Origin: Zygaena filipendulae
Lineage: Eukaryota; Arthropoda; Insecta; Lepidoptera; Zygaenidae
Direction of reading: 5' to 3'
NCBI GenBank assembly: GCA_907165275.2
Contig: OU015669.1
Location: 2,192,501-2,256,500, forward strand
Length of the DNA: 64,000 nt
The notes under the pieces are model-generated. The model had not been told where the DNA came from. It saw only the letters and a list, made by a program, of their open reading frames with translations, and ran no database searches. This document shows positions 63,845 to 64,000 of this stretch, in pieces (the first letter of the stretch is position 1; each line of letters opens with the position of its first letter). Position numbers and translations under genes: made by a program.

Positions 63845-64000
63845 CGACAGTTTGTTTGTTTGTTACGCTTTCACGCCTTAACGGCTCAACCGATCATCGT
63901 GAAATTTTGCATGCACGTTTTCAGGGGTACAGAAAAGGACATAGGTTACTTTTTATCCCGAAATTCCCGCGAGATCTCCGAAATTACCGCGGGTGAAACG
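63845..64000 (+). mobile_element. Helitron-like element, cut by the window end
   Basis: GTTTGTTTGTTACGCTTTCACGCC, AACGGCTCAACCGATCATCG, GTTTTCAGGGGTACAGA and CCGAAATTACCGCGGGTGAAA follow the family order; the final hairpin arm and CTAG lie beyond base 64000. Confidence 0.7.

Overview
This window is insect nuclear DNA, most likely from a moth or butterfly. The signs are AT-rich sequence with short spliced genes, two tRNA-derived SINE families, and dozens of short elements ending in a CCGCGG hairpin followed by CAGCTAG|T, a repeat I associate with lepidopteran Helitrons. No species can be named. One intact host gene is clear: MYG1 (minus strand, four exons, 33582-37411), with every splice phase closing. 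A possible non-coding first exon of a plus-strand gene ends at the GTGAGT donor at 46551/46552. Nearly everything else is mobile or captured DNA.

Layout. 1-5556: 3' part of a BEL/Pao LTR retrotransposon whose integrase is fused in frame to an envelope-like sequence. 5557-8030: remains of a PIF/Harbinger transposon (MADF/BESS-type partner on plus, transposase N-terminus on minus), broken by a SINE and a Helitron. 8456-8665: hAT MITE with perfect 8-bp duplications. 8775-9872: intact DD41D Tc1/mariner-type transposase; a dead relative lies at 21545-22075. 10020-11142 and 17340-18929: two Merlin (ISXO2-like) transposase genes with different intron positions. 15377-15990, 19500-20160 and 21222-21428: pieces of an RNA-virus polymerase (mononegavirus L-like), out of order and interrupted by other elements. 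20185-21215: non-LTR retrotransposon end. 22895-23370: P-element/THAP9-like fragment. 23745-26208: mariner unit with an intact 350-aa transposase, stuffed with gypsy and unidentified sequence; gypsy/errantivirus integrase follows.

27259-31397 is the most interesting part. It is a complete 4,139-bp DNA transposon with 32-bp terminal inverted repeats, a 4-bp ATTT target duplication, subterminal repeats of an ATCAAAnAnAGCTAAG motif, and a spliced gene of the kind annotated as DUF7869 proteins. It may be a Sola-like or undescribed transposon family.

33.0-56.3 kb: MYG1, then long gene-free sequence with Helitrons, MITEs and SINEs. 56304-61462: a structurally complete DIRS retrotransposon (inverted terminal repeats, internal complementary region, spliced gag, RT/RNase H, tyrosine recombinase) on the minus strand, with one stop codon in the recombinase. 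61463-64000: more MITE and Helitron sequence.

The 8-31 kb segment, with nested transposons of many classes plus viral polymerase pieces, looks like the kind of locus that acts as a piRNA cluster in insects. That is inference. All family assignments are by eye from motifs; no search was run.
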